Of a stretch of 64,000 bases of DNA, positions 26,792 to 34,360 are shown piece by piece. The notes beneath the pieces were generated by a model. The model had not been told where the DNA came from and made no database searches. It was given only the letters and a program-made list of their open reading frames with translations. Each line of letters opens with the position of its first letter. The stretch's first letter is position 1. A program made the position numbers and the translations under genes. Source of the stretch: Bacteroidota bacterium (GTDB lineage Bacteria > Bacteroidota > Bacteroidia > UKL13-3); the NCBI GenBank assembly GCA_040388375.1, contig JAZKBU010000002.1, positions 1 to 64,000 of the forward strand, written 5' to 3'.

Positions 26792-27169
26792 TTATTTTCT
26801 GTATTTAAAAACTACTTGAACTTTTATTGGGTTAGCAGCCACGGCTACGGTTGGTGTTAGGTACACTTTGCTTTTCTTTGTGCCTGGAACAACAAATTCA
26901 ATAGGCAAAAACCTATTGTCTAATGGTGTTTGTTCTGTTGTTGCTAAAAATTTCTTGCTAACACTGTCAATAGTTGATGTGCCTAATTCGGCTTCCAGCT
27001 TAAAATTCCAATGCTTATCGTCTTGATTGGCTGTTTCTACCAAGCCCATAGCAAATACACGTAAGCCGTCTTCCGATTCGTGTTCAAAATCAAAAGAAAT
27101 TGCTACTCCTGAAGGAGCATTAGCAGGGATTGTAAAATCCATTGCTTTCATTAATGGTAATGTTGCCAT
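26792..27169 (-). CDS. Small beta-rich structural-protein candidate
   Basis: The protein has 125 residues. Alternating strands (MDFTIPANAPSGVAISFDFEHES, LRVFAMGLVETANQ) and the end PIKVQVVFKYRK fit a small jelly-roll or Ig-like sandwich. It shares the LD-x-RFLP motif with the following gene and is separated from it by 1 bp. It lies directly after the terminator that follows the candidate major capsid gene. A minor capsid, vertex or decoration role is inferred from context only. Confidence 0.55.
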   Translation of the reverse strand: MATLPLMKAMDFTIPANAPSGVAISFDFEHESEDGLRVFAMGLVETANQDDKHWNFKLEAELGTSTIDSVSKKFLATTEQTPLDNRFLPIEFVVPGTKKSKVYLTPTVAVAANPIKVQVVFKYRK

Positions 27170-27195
27170 CTGTTAATTGATTAAAGGTTTAACAA

Positions 27196-27220
27196 AAAGG
27201 GCTGCACATAGCAGCCCTTT
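27196..27220 (-). terminator. Strong hairpin terminator after the candidate capsid gene
   Basis: AAAGGGCTGC (27196-27205) and GCAGCCCTTT (27211-27220) form a perfect 10-bp stem with a 5-nt loop. On the minus strand TTTTTG follows. It lies 37 bp after the 241-residue gene, inside the late operon, and may raise the level of the upstream transcript. Confidence 0.85.
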
Positions 27221-27257
27221 AAAGTTCTATGTTATTTGTTTACGGATTAATTAGTTA

Positions 27258-27983
27258 TTAGTTATTCTCAATAACCAAAGTGTAACCGATGTAGGTAAAC
27301 TCTGTAGCATAAGCCACAGCATTAGCACCGGCAGCGGTATTAGGAAGCGTAACGCCATTTGGCAAGTAAAGAATAGGTTTTAAAGCCTTTCCTTTTTTTA
27401 CCAATATTAAGCCGTTAGGAACCGGTATTGAATCAGCTGCACTGGCTTCGATGCTGTCTTTACGGTTATTGGACTGGAAGTAGTTTTTATAACCAAAACT
27501 GAATTGACGGTTTTCGTTAATTTTTAACTCGTATTCAGCACTAGTAACTTCACTTGGTGTTACTAAAGTTTGGGCAGCTCCTGGAGCTTGTAACAAATTG
27601 GTATATTCTGCTACTTTTAATTTTGTAGTGCTACGTAAATCAGTTACACCTGGTGTAGTGTTTGGCATTGGGATTACTGCAACTCTTGAACGAGTGGCAA
27701 CCATGACAAAATCATCCGCTAACTTCATACCTTTTTCAAGGTTGGTTACACCGTATTCTTTCTCTACGTTAACATCATACGCTCCGACACCAGTATCGGC
27801 ACCTGTATTGGCCAAATATGCTCTATGATACTTTTCATCATATATAGCGTTTAATTGGCCTGATTTTGCCGCAGCTCTTTGTTCTGAAGTTAAAATTCCA
27901 CTTCCACCGGCTGCTAAACTTTTGTTGTCGGCTGCTATAATTCTAGCTAATACTTCCGACCCTGATAAAATTGCTGTGTTCAT
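27258..27983 (-). CDS. Candidate major capsid protein
   Basis: The protein has 241 residues, is soluble and beta-rich, with many Ala, Gly and Asn. Its features are a helical N-terminus (residues 1-40), YDVNVEKEYGVTNLEKGMKLADD and VMVATRSRVAVIPMP in the centre, and a beta-rich end TEFTYIGYTLVIENN. The size fits major capsid proteins of small tail-less phages (PM2 P2 has about 270 residues). Supporting context: it has the largest spacers around it in the late block (66 bp before, 37 bp plus a terminator after), as expected for the most expressed virion gene. No sequence family is claimed. A structure prediction would decide. Confidence 0.5.
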   Translation of the reverse strand: MNTAILSGSEVLARIIAADNKSLAAGGSGILTSEQRAAAKSGQLNAIYDEKYHRAYLANTGADTGVGAYDVNVEKEYGVTNLEKGMKLADDFVMVATRSRVAVIPMPNTTPGVTDLRSTTKLKVAEYTNLLQAPGAAQTLVTPSEVTSAEYELKINENRQFSFGYKNYFQSNNRKDSIEASAADSIPVPNGLILVKKGKALKPILYLPNGVTLPNTAAGANAVAYATEFTYIGYTLVIENN

Positions 27984-28049
27984 TTTTATTTATTGATTAA
28001 ATTTTTGACTTTTTGAATTGGGTTTTTATAAAGCTTCTACCAAAAAAAA

Positions 28050-28631
28050 TTAAGCTACTTTTACATTATCGGAGTAACCGGCTACGGTTACACGCTCATT
28101 TTCCAGTTGTCCATAAGAACCATAATCACCTACTCCAACGGTTTCGTATGTTTGTTCGATTGCAGCGCCTAAATCAGCGTTATGGTCGTAAACATCCATA
28201 CCGTTCATATTCCATGCTATTGGTTCAGGTTCGCCCATATCGCCCAGGTTAGGGAAAATGTTACGCAATACTTTTTGCGCTCCCTCTGGCAACTGAAATG
28301 CTGCCAAGCCACTGGTTCCAATTACAGGCACTTGTGAGAAAAGAGAATTGGCCAATTTGTTAATGCCATATACAGCGCTACCGATTGACAAATTTTTAAC
28401 GTGTTCGTTTTGTACTTTCACAAAAGTGATGGCACTGATTAAAATAAGTGCAAGGCTGGCCATTGCTCCTTTTAACCCGGTTGTCCAATCTTTTGGAGCT
28501 ACTCTTGTGAATACTTGATGTCCGGCTACAAAGCCGGTTGTTGCTTCTAAGGCTAAAAGCCCTACTTTTTTAAGGGAGGCAGCATTGATGCCGCTCATCA
28601 TCCCTTTTGTGTTTGCTACTGCTGTTGTCAT
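28050..28631 (-). CDS. Membrane protein of the virion block
   Basis: The protein has 193 residues. Hydrophobic segments lie at about 23-40 (KVGLLALEATTGFVAGH) and 54-70 (GAMASLALILISAITFV), with a further amphipathic stretch near 85-110. The C-terminal 70 residues are acidic and polar. It is positioned directly upstream of the candidate capsid gene. An internal membrane protein of the virion is plausible. No family recognised. Confidence 0.55.
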   Translation of the reverse strand: MTTAVANTKGMMSGINAASLKKVGLLALEATTGFVAGHQVFTRVAPKDWTTGLKGAMASLALILISAITFVKVQNEHVKNLSIGSAVYGINKLANSLFSQVPVIGTSGLAAFQLPEGAQKVLRNIFPNLGDMGEPEPIAWNMNGMDVYDHNADLGAAIEQTYETVGVGDYGSYGQLENERVTVAGYSDNVKVA

Positions 28632-28651
28632 GATGTTTGATTTATTGATTT

Positions 28652-30919
28652 TTAAATTTCGAATTTTGCTATTGTTTTGCCTTTTGATGGCTTGTTTAGG
28701 CCCTGTAAATTGGCTGGCTTTTGCGGCTTATTGCCGGAGCTTGCAATTGCCAATCCACCTAAAACTAATACAGCTACAGCTGCAACCACTATCATTGTGG
28801 TGTTGTTCTCTTTGGAGTAGCTTACCGTTGGAACTGGCGTTGCTGGGTTATTATTTGGCGCTGGTGTAACTGTACCCGGTGGGTAAGTTGTTCCAGGGCC
28901 AACTTGTGGCGTGTTGTTAGATGGTGGTAAAAATGGTGCAGTTATTTTTTTTACATCATCAACTCCATCGCTTACCTTTTTAACCGTGTCGGTTACTTTA
29001 GTAATGGCATCGGTTACTTTTACAATTATTGGTGTAGCAGTGGCTAGTAATGTAGCAGCTGTAATAGCTTCACCCAAACTACCCATAGACATAACCGCTG
29101 ATTTTGTAATACTTGGAATTGCCTGTTTTACTGTTGTTGGCCCAGCATTTACAGCCGGTTTCATTTGGGTTTGTTTTGTTCCGGTAGGTTCTTCGCCAAC
29201 GATTTTTTTAACCGTTACTTTAGCACCTCCGGCAGGATTAACAACTGTCTTAACAATAACTTCTTTCATTACCCACGCTGGCATTAACTCCAGTTTTGGC
29301 GTTGGGTTGTGGTCTTTGTTATATTGGGTTGCATCTGCATTGTACTTGTTAACCCTTGCAGCTGCATTTTCTTGGCTTACCACTTTTAATAAAGCTTCTG
29401 TTGGTTTAACCGGTGGCGGTGGTGGTGCAGATATGGTTTCAACTGCTGGCGAAGCCGGTGCATCAGTGGTGGTTACTTTATTTCTGCCACTACCGGTGTT
29501 GATGGATGCAAGCAGGTCGCCCCAATCGCCACCAACAAAAGTACCTGTCCAAACATCTTTAATTTTATTGTCTTCGCCACGGTCACGCATTCCCTGCATG
29601 TCAGATGCCCAACCACGGAAATTAATGGCTACAAGGCCACGAAAAGCACTACGGGCTGCAATCATTATGGGGTTATACTTTTGCAGCATGCCTACTGTCC
29701 ATACAGCTGCATTTTTCAAGCCTTCGCCAATAGCACGGCCAGCATCGCCAATTACGCTGATGCTTTTATCAACAGCATCAACGGTGAAACCGTAAGCATT
29801 TTTGGCTATATCACCAACGCTTTTAGCCAAATCACCAGCTGTATCACCTAACCAATCGGTAAAATCAGAACCAAACCAACCTAAACTTCCTAACCTAACA
29901 CTGTTGTTAGTAGGCCAGCTTTGAGTAATATCAACGTAACCGGAAATGCCACTTAAAGCCGCATTTCTCGCACGTACATTCATAGCTTGTGTATTTTCAA
30001 TTTTACCTTTGTACTTAGCTAAAACCGCTTTAAACGATACAGGATTATTCCAACCGGCAAGCAATTCTTTTATAAAGTTTTTATACGTTTCTACATTGTA
30101 AATGCTGGCAATAGTTTCAGGTTGCGTTTCTGCTACCTTTAAGTTTTCAACTAGCATTAAACGTATTGGCTCAATAACCACCCTGGTCATTGCGTTTAAT
30201 TCAGCTGCGTTATACGGGCGTATTTGCTTTTTAGGCTTACCTCCGGTTTGTGGGCTTAATTTAACAGGTGGGCTGTCAACCTTGCGAACTGGTGGAGCGC
30301 AGTTTGTGCAAGGTTGGTTTATGACAGCCGATTTTGTTACTATGGGAGGAACAAATGTTGTGGATGGTTGGTTTGATACTGGTTGTGTATCAACTTTAGT
30401 TAAATAGTTTGAGGGAACAAATACGGTTCCTATAGGTTTTTTTACCAATATACCTGAAACTACTTTTCCCTTGTCAGTTGTGCTTTCAATACGGCCCGTT
30501 ATAATTTCACCGTTCTTTACAACAGCTTTACCAGTGGTTTTATCGCCTAAATCAAGCCCGGTATATTTGTATGTTAACACAGGTTGAATTGTTGTAACCG
30601 GTTGGTTAACCGGTTTAGCTACTGGTGTAACCACTACAGCCGATTTTGTAACCGCTGGCATAACCACCGCTGTAGTTGTTTTAGCCGGTACTATCATTGG
30701 AAGTACAGGAGCTTGACCAACTAACTTTTTAGCAGCATTGGTAATAACATTATTTAACACCGTTTGAGCTGGCATTACTGGTTGGCCTTTTTGTATCTGT
30801 ACACTAACATTGTTAACAGCTGCCAATACTTCGCCTAATAATCCATCAAGTGGAATATGCATACTATTGTTTGCGGTTAAAGGCTCAATGCCATTTAAAT
30901 ATATTGTATTTCCGGCCAT
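28652..30919 (-). CDS. Large multidomain late protein with C-terminal transmembrane helix
   Basis: The protein has 755 residues. An N-terminal segment (1-60) leads into Pro/Val/Thr-rich low-complexity linkers in which the pentamer TKSAV recurs (near 90, 195 and 605). A beta domain covers about 115-180, a helical domain about 240-340, and Gly/Ala-rich amphipathic helices about 360-450. C-terminal linkers and one transmembrane helix (about 711-732, TTMIVVAAVAVLVLGGLAI) are followed by a basic tail. It is probably a large structural or membrane-associated protein for DNA delivery or virion organisation. The role is not known. Confidence 0.6.
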   Translation of the reverse strand: MAGNTIYLNGIEPLTANNSMHIPLDGLLGEVLAAVNNVSVQIQKGQPVMPAQTVLNNVITNAAKKLVGQAPVLPMIVPAKTTTAVVMPAVTKSAVVVTPVAKPVNQPVTTIQPVLTYKYTGLDLGDKTTGKAVVKNGEIITGRIESTTDKGKVVSGILVKKPIGTVFVPSNYLTKVDTQPVSNQPSTTFVPPIVTKSAVINQPCTNCAPPVRKVDSPPVKLSPQTGGKPKKQIRPYNAAELNAMTRVVIEPIRLMLVENLKVAETQPETIASIYNVETYKNFIKELLAGWNNPVSFKAVLAKYKGKIENTQAMNVRARNAALSGISGYVDITQSWPTNNSVRLGSLGWFGSDFTDWLGDTAGDLAKSVGDIAKNAYGFTVDAVDKSISVIGDAGRAIGEGLKNAAVWTVGMLQKYNPIMIAARSAFRGLVAINFRGWASDMQGMRDRGEDNKIKDVWTGTFVGGDWGDLLASINTGSGRNKVTTTDAPASPAVETISAPPPPPVKPTEALLKVVSQENAAARVNKYNADATQYNKDHNPTPKLELMPAWVMKEVIVKTVVNPAGGAKVTVKKIVGEEPTGTKQTQMKPAVNAGPTTVKQAIPSITKSAVMSMGSLGEAITAATLLATATPIIVKVTDAITKVTDTVKKVSDGVDDVKKITAPFLPPSNNTPQVGPGTTYPPGTVTPAPNNNPATPVPTVSYSKENNTTMIVVAAVAVLVLGGLAIASSGNKPQKPANLQGLNKPSKGKTIAKFEI

Positions 30920-30920
30920 G

Positions 30921-32039
30921 TTATGGAATTTGTTTAATTAATTGATTGGTTAGACTAAAAGGCTCTGTATTGTATTGGTGTAAACAGGCATCAATAACCA
31001 GGTAGCCTTTACGGTCTGATTTAGATGGTACGATTACGTAAATATGGCAAAGGGCTTTATCAGGGCGGTTACTTACCAGTTTGATAGCACAAGGAATGCC
31101 CATATTTTTAAGGATGGAAACGACAAACTTGCTAAAGCAATCGCAGTCTATACCCTCTTTTCTTTTGTCCCAGCTCGAAGCCGGAGAGTTCAATATTTCA
31201 TCACGCAAAGCCAATGGCTTCATGTGGTCATCATAATTGTATTGTATATGGTCATGTAAGAACCTATACACATTGTAAACGCTTTGTTCAACTGTTGGAG
31301 CTTTCCAGCGTTCGGCAATTTTTTTTGTTTGATATAATTCGCCTGGTACCTGTGAAACTATTATATCAGCTGTTTTGGTTGGCTCTGTACCTATTGCTAC
31401 CATTTGACTGGTACCTGATGGCTTTGGGAAATACTGGTCAAACTCTTTACCGTCTTTAATTTGGCGGTGGTGTGCAGAAAGGCTGTCAATACCTAAATCG
31501 CCAACCTTGCCCAAAATTGTCTGAAGCAACGCCTTTAATGGCGCAAACATGCTTTTTGCATTAATCAGGAACTCTTGTTGAGGTATTTCAATCCCGGCAG
31601 CTTCAAAACGTACTATAGCTTTTAAATTGCTATCAAGCGCACCGGTAAATAATTGGTAAACGGTATAGGCGGTTAAGTAACTTGCTGTTAACGGTACACT
31701 GTTTATATTGGTTATTGTGTTTTTTAAGATGGTTACACTGGTAACCGGCTTAACCATGTAAAACATATCATTCCAAACCGGACTTGTAACCGAAGCTGAA
31801 TTGTATTGCAGTGTTACATAAATATTGCCAATTCTTATATCAAAGGTGCTTTGATTTATAATTTGAACAGGAAAGTTTACATTGATACCATTTTGTAAAT
31901 TGAAGTCATTGGGAATACCTGGAACGACTTTGAATTTACCTAGTAAATTTTGTGCTTTGGAGGCTGTGGAAGCTAAAAGAAAGGCAGCTGTGGCAATGCC
32001 TCCTATAATTAAATAATTTCTTCCTGAATTTTGGCTCAT
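30921..32039 (-). CDS. Membrane-anchored transglutaminase-like (papain-fold) protein
   Basis: The protein has 372 residues. A transmembrane helix at 9-27 (YLIIGGIATAAFLLAST) is followed by a beta domain (about 40-160) of adhesin-like type. The C-terminal transglutaminase-like domain (about 235-365) has a complete triad: Cys in EGIDCDC (299/301), His332 in CHIYV and Asp350 in VIDAC. Such domains are proteases or crosslinking enzymes. It is the first gene of the late block. Its start codon sits at the foot of a nested hairpin, and an array of phased repeats lies upstream. A role in processing virion proteins or the cell wall is possible. Confidence 0.75.
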   Translation of the reverse strand: MSQNSGRNYLIIGGIATAAFLLASTASKAQNLLGKFKVVPGIPNDFNLQNGINVNFPVQIINQSTFDIRIGNIYVTLQYNSASVTSPVWNDMFYMVKPVTSVTILKNTITNINSVPLTASYLTAYTVYQLFTGALDSNLKAIVRFEAAGIEIPQQEFLINAKSMFAPLKALLQTILGKVGDLGIDSLSAHHRQIKDGKEFDQYFPKPSGTSQMVAIGTEPTKTADIIVSQVPGELYQTKKIAERWKAPTVEQSVYNVYRFLHDHIQYNYDDHMKPLALRDEILNSPASSWDKRKEGIDCDCFSKFVVSILKNMGIPCAIKLVSNRPDKALCHIYVIVPSKSDRKGYLVIDACLHQYNTEPFSLTNQLIKQIP

Positions 32040-32088
32040 TTGCTAAACTTTTAAACTGTAACCGCTGTGGTTACTTTCGTTTAGCAAA
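32039..32088 (-). promoter_or_regulatory. Nested hairpin covering the start codon of the first late gene
   Basis: The arms TTTGCTAAAC (32039-32048) and GTTTAGCAAA (32079-32088) pair perfectly. Inside, GTAACC (32058-32063) pairs with GGTTAC (32069-32074). In the minus-strand mRNA the 3' end of the outer stem is the first base of the AUG at 32039, so folding would restrict initiation. Confidence 0.6.
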
Positions 32089-32130
32089 GTTTAATCAAGT
32101 GATAGATGGTTGGTACTGGTACCGATTAGA

Positions 32131-32177
32131 ATGATATCAAATGATATAATTTGATATATAATGATATCATTTGATAA
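32131..32177. promoter_or_regulatory. Array of five 10-bp-phased TGATA repeats, late operator candidate
   Basis: The motif (A/T)TGATA starts at 32131, 32141, 32151, 32161 and 32171, exactly 10 bp apart; the first four units continue as TGATAT. The array adjoins the stop codon of the 66-residue HTH-like gene and lies upstream of the first late gene. Helical phasing suggests cooperative protein binding on one face of the DNA. Confidence 0.6.
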
Positions 32178-32179
32178 GG

Positions 32180-32380
32180 CTAATTTTTAGCATTTAGGGC
32201 AGAAATTGCATCATTTATACTTATACCGGTAGCTTTACAATAGGCCGATAATGATAAATATTGCCCTTTTTCTATCTTAAGTTGGGTTTTTAACCGGCTT
32301 AATTCACGTTGTGAGGCAGGGTAACTTTTGCCTGTTATTTTAGCTATATCCTTTATGTAAACAACTGCTTTGGTACTCAT
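32180..32380 (-). CDS. Small HTH-like DNA-binding protein, candidate late regulator
   Basis: The protein has 66 residues. VVYIKDIAKITGKSYPASQRELSRLK (residues 6-31) matches the winged-helix/HTH proteins common in Bacteroidota phages, with a second helical part LSLSAYCKATGISINDAISAL. It is the last gene before the control region at 32.04-32.18 kb, and its stop codon touches the phased repeat array. A role as the binder of that array and regulator of late transcription is inferred. It overlaps the preceding gene by 4 bp. Confidence 0.65.
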   Translation of the reverse strand: MSTKAVVYIKDIAKITGKSYPASQRELSRLKTQLKIEKGQYLSLSAYCKATGISINDAISALNAKN

Positions 32381-32724
32381 TTTTTTGCAAGTTTTGTTGT
32401 ATAATCGTTCAATATAACCACCTGGTTATTTTCAATTTTTAAGTGAATCCAAAATTTAATCATAGTAAGCTCTTCACCGACATTACTGCAAAACATAGTA
32501 AGTCCGACAGTTTCCAATAAAATATAATCATCTAAAATATTTTTAAAATTAAAACGGACTTTATAATAACCGGCTTCATGAAACAATACACTAACATTGG
32601 TTAAAATATCTTGCCCGGTTATTGGATTAAAATCATACTGGTTAAATTGAATAGCGTGTATTTGAGCCGTTTTTTCGTTAAGCCAATCTGTTAATATTTG
32701 AGGGTATTCAATAACTGTTTTCAT
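32377..32724 (-). CDS. Hypothetical early protein
   Basis: The protein has 115 residues, is soluble and beta-rich (AGYYKVRFNFKNILDDYILLETVGLTMF), with no recognised domain. It overlaps the 66-residue regulator by four bases, so both are probably translated from one message. Confidence 0.55.
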   Translation of the reverse strand: MKTVIEYPQILTDWLNEKTAQIHAIQFNQYDFNPITGQDILTNVSVLFHEAGYYKVRFNFKNILDDYILLETVGLTMFCSNVGEELTMIKFWIHLKIENNQVVILNDYTTKLAKK

Positions 32725-32730
32725 ATAGAA

Positions 32731-32826
32731 TTAGCTTTTAAAATAGGCCACTAATAAAGCAATGCAAGCTATTGCTATGCCTAGCAATAATTGATTTATA
32801 AAGTATGGCCTTTTGCGTTTTAGCAT
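32731..32826 (-). CDS. 31-residue single-helix membrane protein
   Basis: The frame encodes a basic N-terminus (MLKRKRPYFINQ), one hydrophobic helix (LLLGIAIACIALLVAYF) and a Lys-Ser end. It is packed between two genes with gaps of 4-6 bp, which argues for expression. Function unknown. Confidence 0.5.
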   Translation of the reverse strand: MLKRKRPYFINQLLLGIAIACIALLVAYFKS

Positions 32827-32830
32827 GGTG

Positions 32831-32992
32831 TTATTTTGTGTAACCGGTTAATTCTTTAATATCGTTTGCTGTCATGGCTAACTTAGCTGCTTGCTTACCT
32901 TTACATTCAGGGTCAGACTTTAAAGCCTCCATTGTTTGATAGAAATCAATCAATATTTTTTCTATTCCGTAATTTTTTTCAGGTTCTTGCAT
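32831..32992 (-). CDS. 53-residue hypothetical protein
   Basis: A short soluble, mostly helical protein starting MQEPEKNYGIEKILIDFYQTMEAL and ending LTGYTK. It is in line with the neighbouring early genes (4 bp from the next one). No family recognised. Confidence 0.5.
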   Translation of the reverse strand: MQEPEKNYGIEKILIDFYQTMEALKSDPECKGKQAAKLAMTANDIKELTGYTK

Positions 32993-33040
32993 GGTGTAAA
33001 TTTAGTTGTTGATTATTATAATTTTATCCGATTTTATTAA

Positions 33041-33081
33041 CACCGGTTACTATAGCGGTTATTTATTCTTAGTAACCGGTG
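33041..33081. repeat. 12-bp perfect inverted repeat around a gene end
   Basis: CACCGGTTACTA (33041-33052) and TAGTAACCGGTG (33070-33081) are exact inverted copies with a 17-bp spacer that contains the stop codon of the 157-residue gene. No T run follows on the minus strand, so it is not a standard terminator. The core AACCGGTTA-like word recurs in the early region. Confidence 0.6.
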
Positions 33082-33532
33082 GTAAGAAAAACTTCCTAAA
33101 TTTTACCATCGCTCTTTTATCAATAGTAAATGTAGTTTGACCCATTGGTATAACTCTAACAAACTCCGGAGCATAGAACCTAGTATAGCCCGTTGTTGTT
33201 TTTGTAATTTTATCCTTCATTGAGTAAACAGCTTCCGTGAATATTTCAGAATCGGTGCTACCATAAAGCAGATAGACATTTGCATCATCTATTTTATGAG
33301 GTAATTCAAAGGCAAACATTTTTTCTTTTTTTTCAAATTGACATTCTATAGAACCAACATATTTTACAGGATATAAAAATTGGTCAGTTCTAATTGTACC
33401 ATTCTCTTTTCCGTTACCAATTTGATTTACAAACTCACCAACTTTTAACCCAAAAAAATCATCATTTCCAAAAAGTAAATTTTTTCCGGATAAACCAAGA
33501 TGCTTATCAACTATTATAATTCTTTCTTTCAT
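33059..33532 (-). CDS. Hypothetical early protein
   Basis: The protein has 157 residues, is soluble and probably beta-rich. Its segment YPVKYVGSIECQFEKKEKMFAFELP resembles VLTHKYIGSIEHELVFSLV within the zinc-knuckle/methyltransferase fusion of the same element (35299-37938), so the two may share a small domain. The gene ends inside an inverted repeat. Function unknown. Confidence 0.55.
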   Translation of the reverse strand: MKERIIIVDKHLGLSGKNLLFGNDDFFGLKVGEFVNQIGNGKENGTIRTDQFLYPVKYVGSIECQFEKKEKMFAFELPHKIDDANVYLLYGSTDSEIFTEAVYSMKDKITKTTTGYTRFYAPEFVRVIPMGQTTFTIDKRAMVKFRKFFLPPVTKNK

Positions 33533-33541
33533 ATATTTTTG

Positions 33542-33961
33542 TTAGTATCTAAATGGTGTCCAGTGATGGCAATTGAGGCTTTTAATTATTTTGAATGGTA
33601 CTTTTAAATTGCCTTGTTTTTTTCTATGTTCTTTTATCCAGTAATAAATAAAAGCTGAAAGTGAAACAAAGCCATCATTAATACAAAACTCCGTAATTTT
33701 TTCGGGTGTGAGTTTTTTACCATCAACACATATTTTTATGGCGTTTCCTGTATCATGAAACACACATATTTTTATCCATACTTTTTGCGTTCCATCTAGT
33801 TTTTTTTTGTTGGTAATAAGCTTACAATCGGGTGTTTTCAATCCTCTATACATATGTAACCTTTCACCATCCTTAGGCTTACGCTTGTGCTTGCGTAAGG
33901 TGTGTATTTTGGTTCCCCTTAGTATTGGGTTTTCAAATTGTTTGTTAAATCCTAGTAGCAT
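33542..33961 (-). CDS. ASCH-domain (PUA-like) protein
   Basis: The protein has 139 residues. The N-terminal LGFNKQFENPILRGTKIHTLRKHKR matches phage-type ASCH domains (K-x-HT-x-R motif), followed by the expected LHMYRGLKT and KVWIKI strands and a helix-rich end. ASCH proteins bind nucleic acids or modified nucleosides; some are amidohydrolases for N4-acetylcytidine. It lies near a PP-loop enzyme and an adenine methyltransferase, so nucleic-acid modification is a reasonable setting. Confidence 0.75.
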   Translation of the reverse strand: MLLGFNKQFENPILRGTKIHTLRKHKRKPKDGERLHMYRGLKTPDCKLITNKKKLDGTQKVWIKICVFHDTGNAIKICVDGKKLTPEKITEFCINDGFVSLSAFIYYWIKEHRKKQGNLKVPFKIIKSLNCHHWTPFRY

Positions 33962-33997
33962 AGTTTATTCATTAATTTCTATTTTATTATTTACTGG

Positions 33998-34345
33998 TTA
34001 CCATAACCGGTTACGTTTTTGTTTTTTTTTGTTAATTTCTAAAAGGTCACCAACTGCCTTTTCTGTTGTGGGTTCAAGCATTACTTTTAAATCATTTCTT
34101 ATATAAAAAATTGTGTATAGCTCCACAGGAGTTAGCTTGAAATTAAAACCGTTATAACATGGCCTTGCGCTTAACATTACCGCTCTATTGTGCAAATTGA
34201 AAACCACAGCTTGCAAAGCTTTATCCTGGTTGGTTGGTTCTTCAAAATTTATTTCTTCAAAAAAGGTATTGAAAGCACTTTGTAGAATTAACAAATCTGA
34301 TAGAGAAAGCCTTTTTTTTGTTGGTTTCTTATGGTGCTTTTTCAT
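33998..34345 (-). CDS. Small basic hypothetical protein
   Basis: The protein has 115 residues with Lys/Arg-rich ends (MKKHHKKPTKKR; NKKKQKRNRLW) and a helical centre (LSDLLILQSAFNTFFEEINFEE, LTPVELYTIFYIRNDLKVML). The charge pattern suggests nucleic-acid binding. It lies 15 bp after the PP-loop gene. No family recognised. Confidence 0.55.
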   Translation of the reverse strand: MKKHHKKPTKKRLSLSDLLILQSAFNTFFEEINFEEPTNQDKALQAVVFNLHNRAVMLSARPCYNGFNFKLTPVELYTIFYIRNDLKVMLEPTTEKAVGDLLEINKKKQKRNRLW

Positions 34346-34360
34346 ATTTTTGATTTTATA

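Noticed and set aside
28911-29795. Long plus-strand frame of 294 codons inside the 755-residue late gene
   Set aside because: It is antisense to a better-supported gene in a low-complexity Pro/Thr/Val-rich region, which leaves the opposite frame open by chance.
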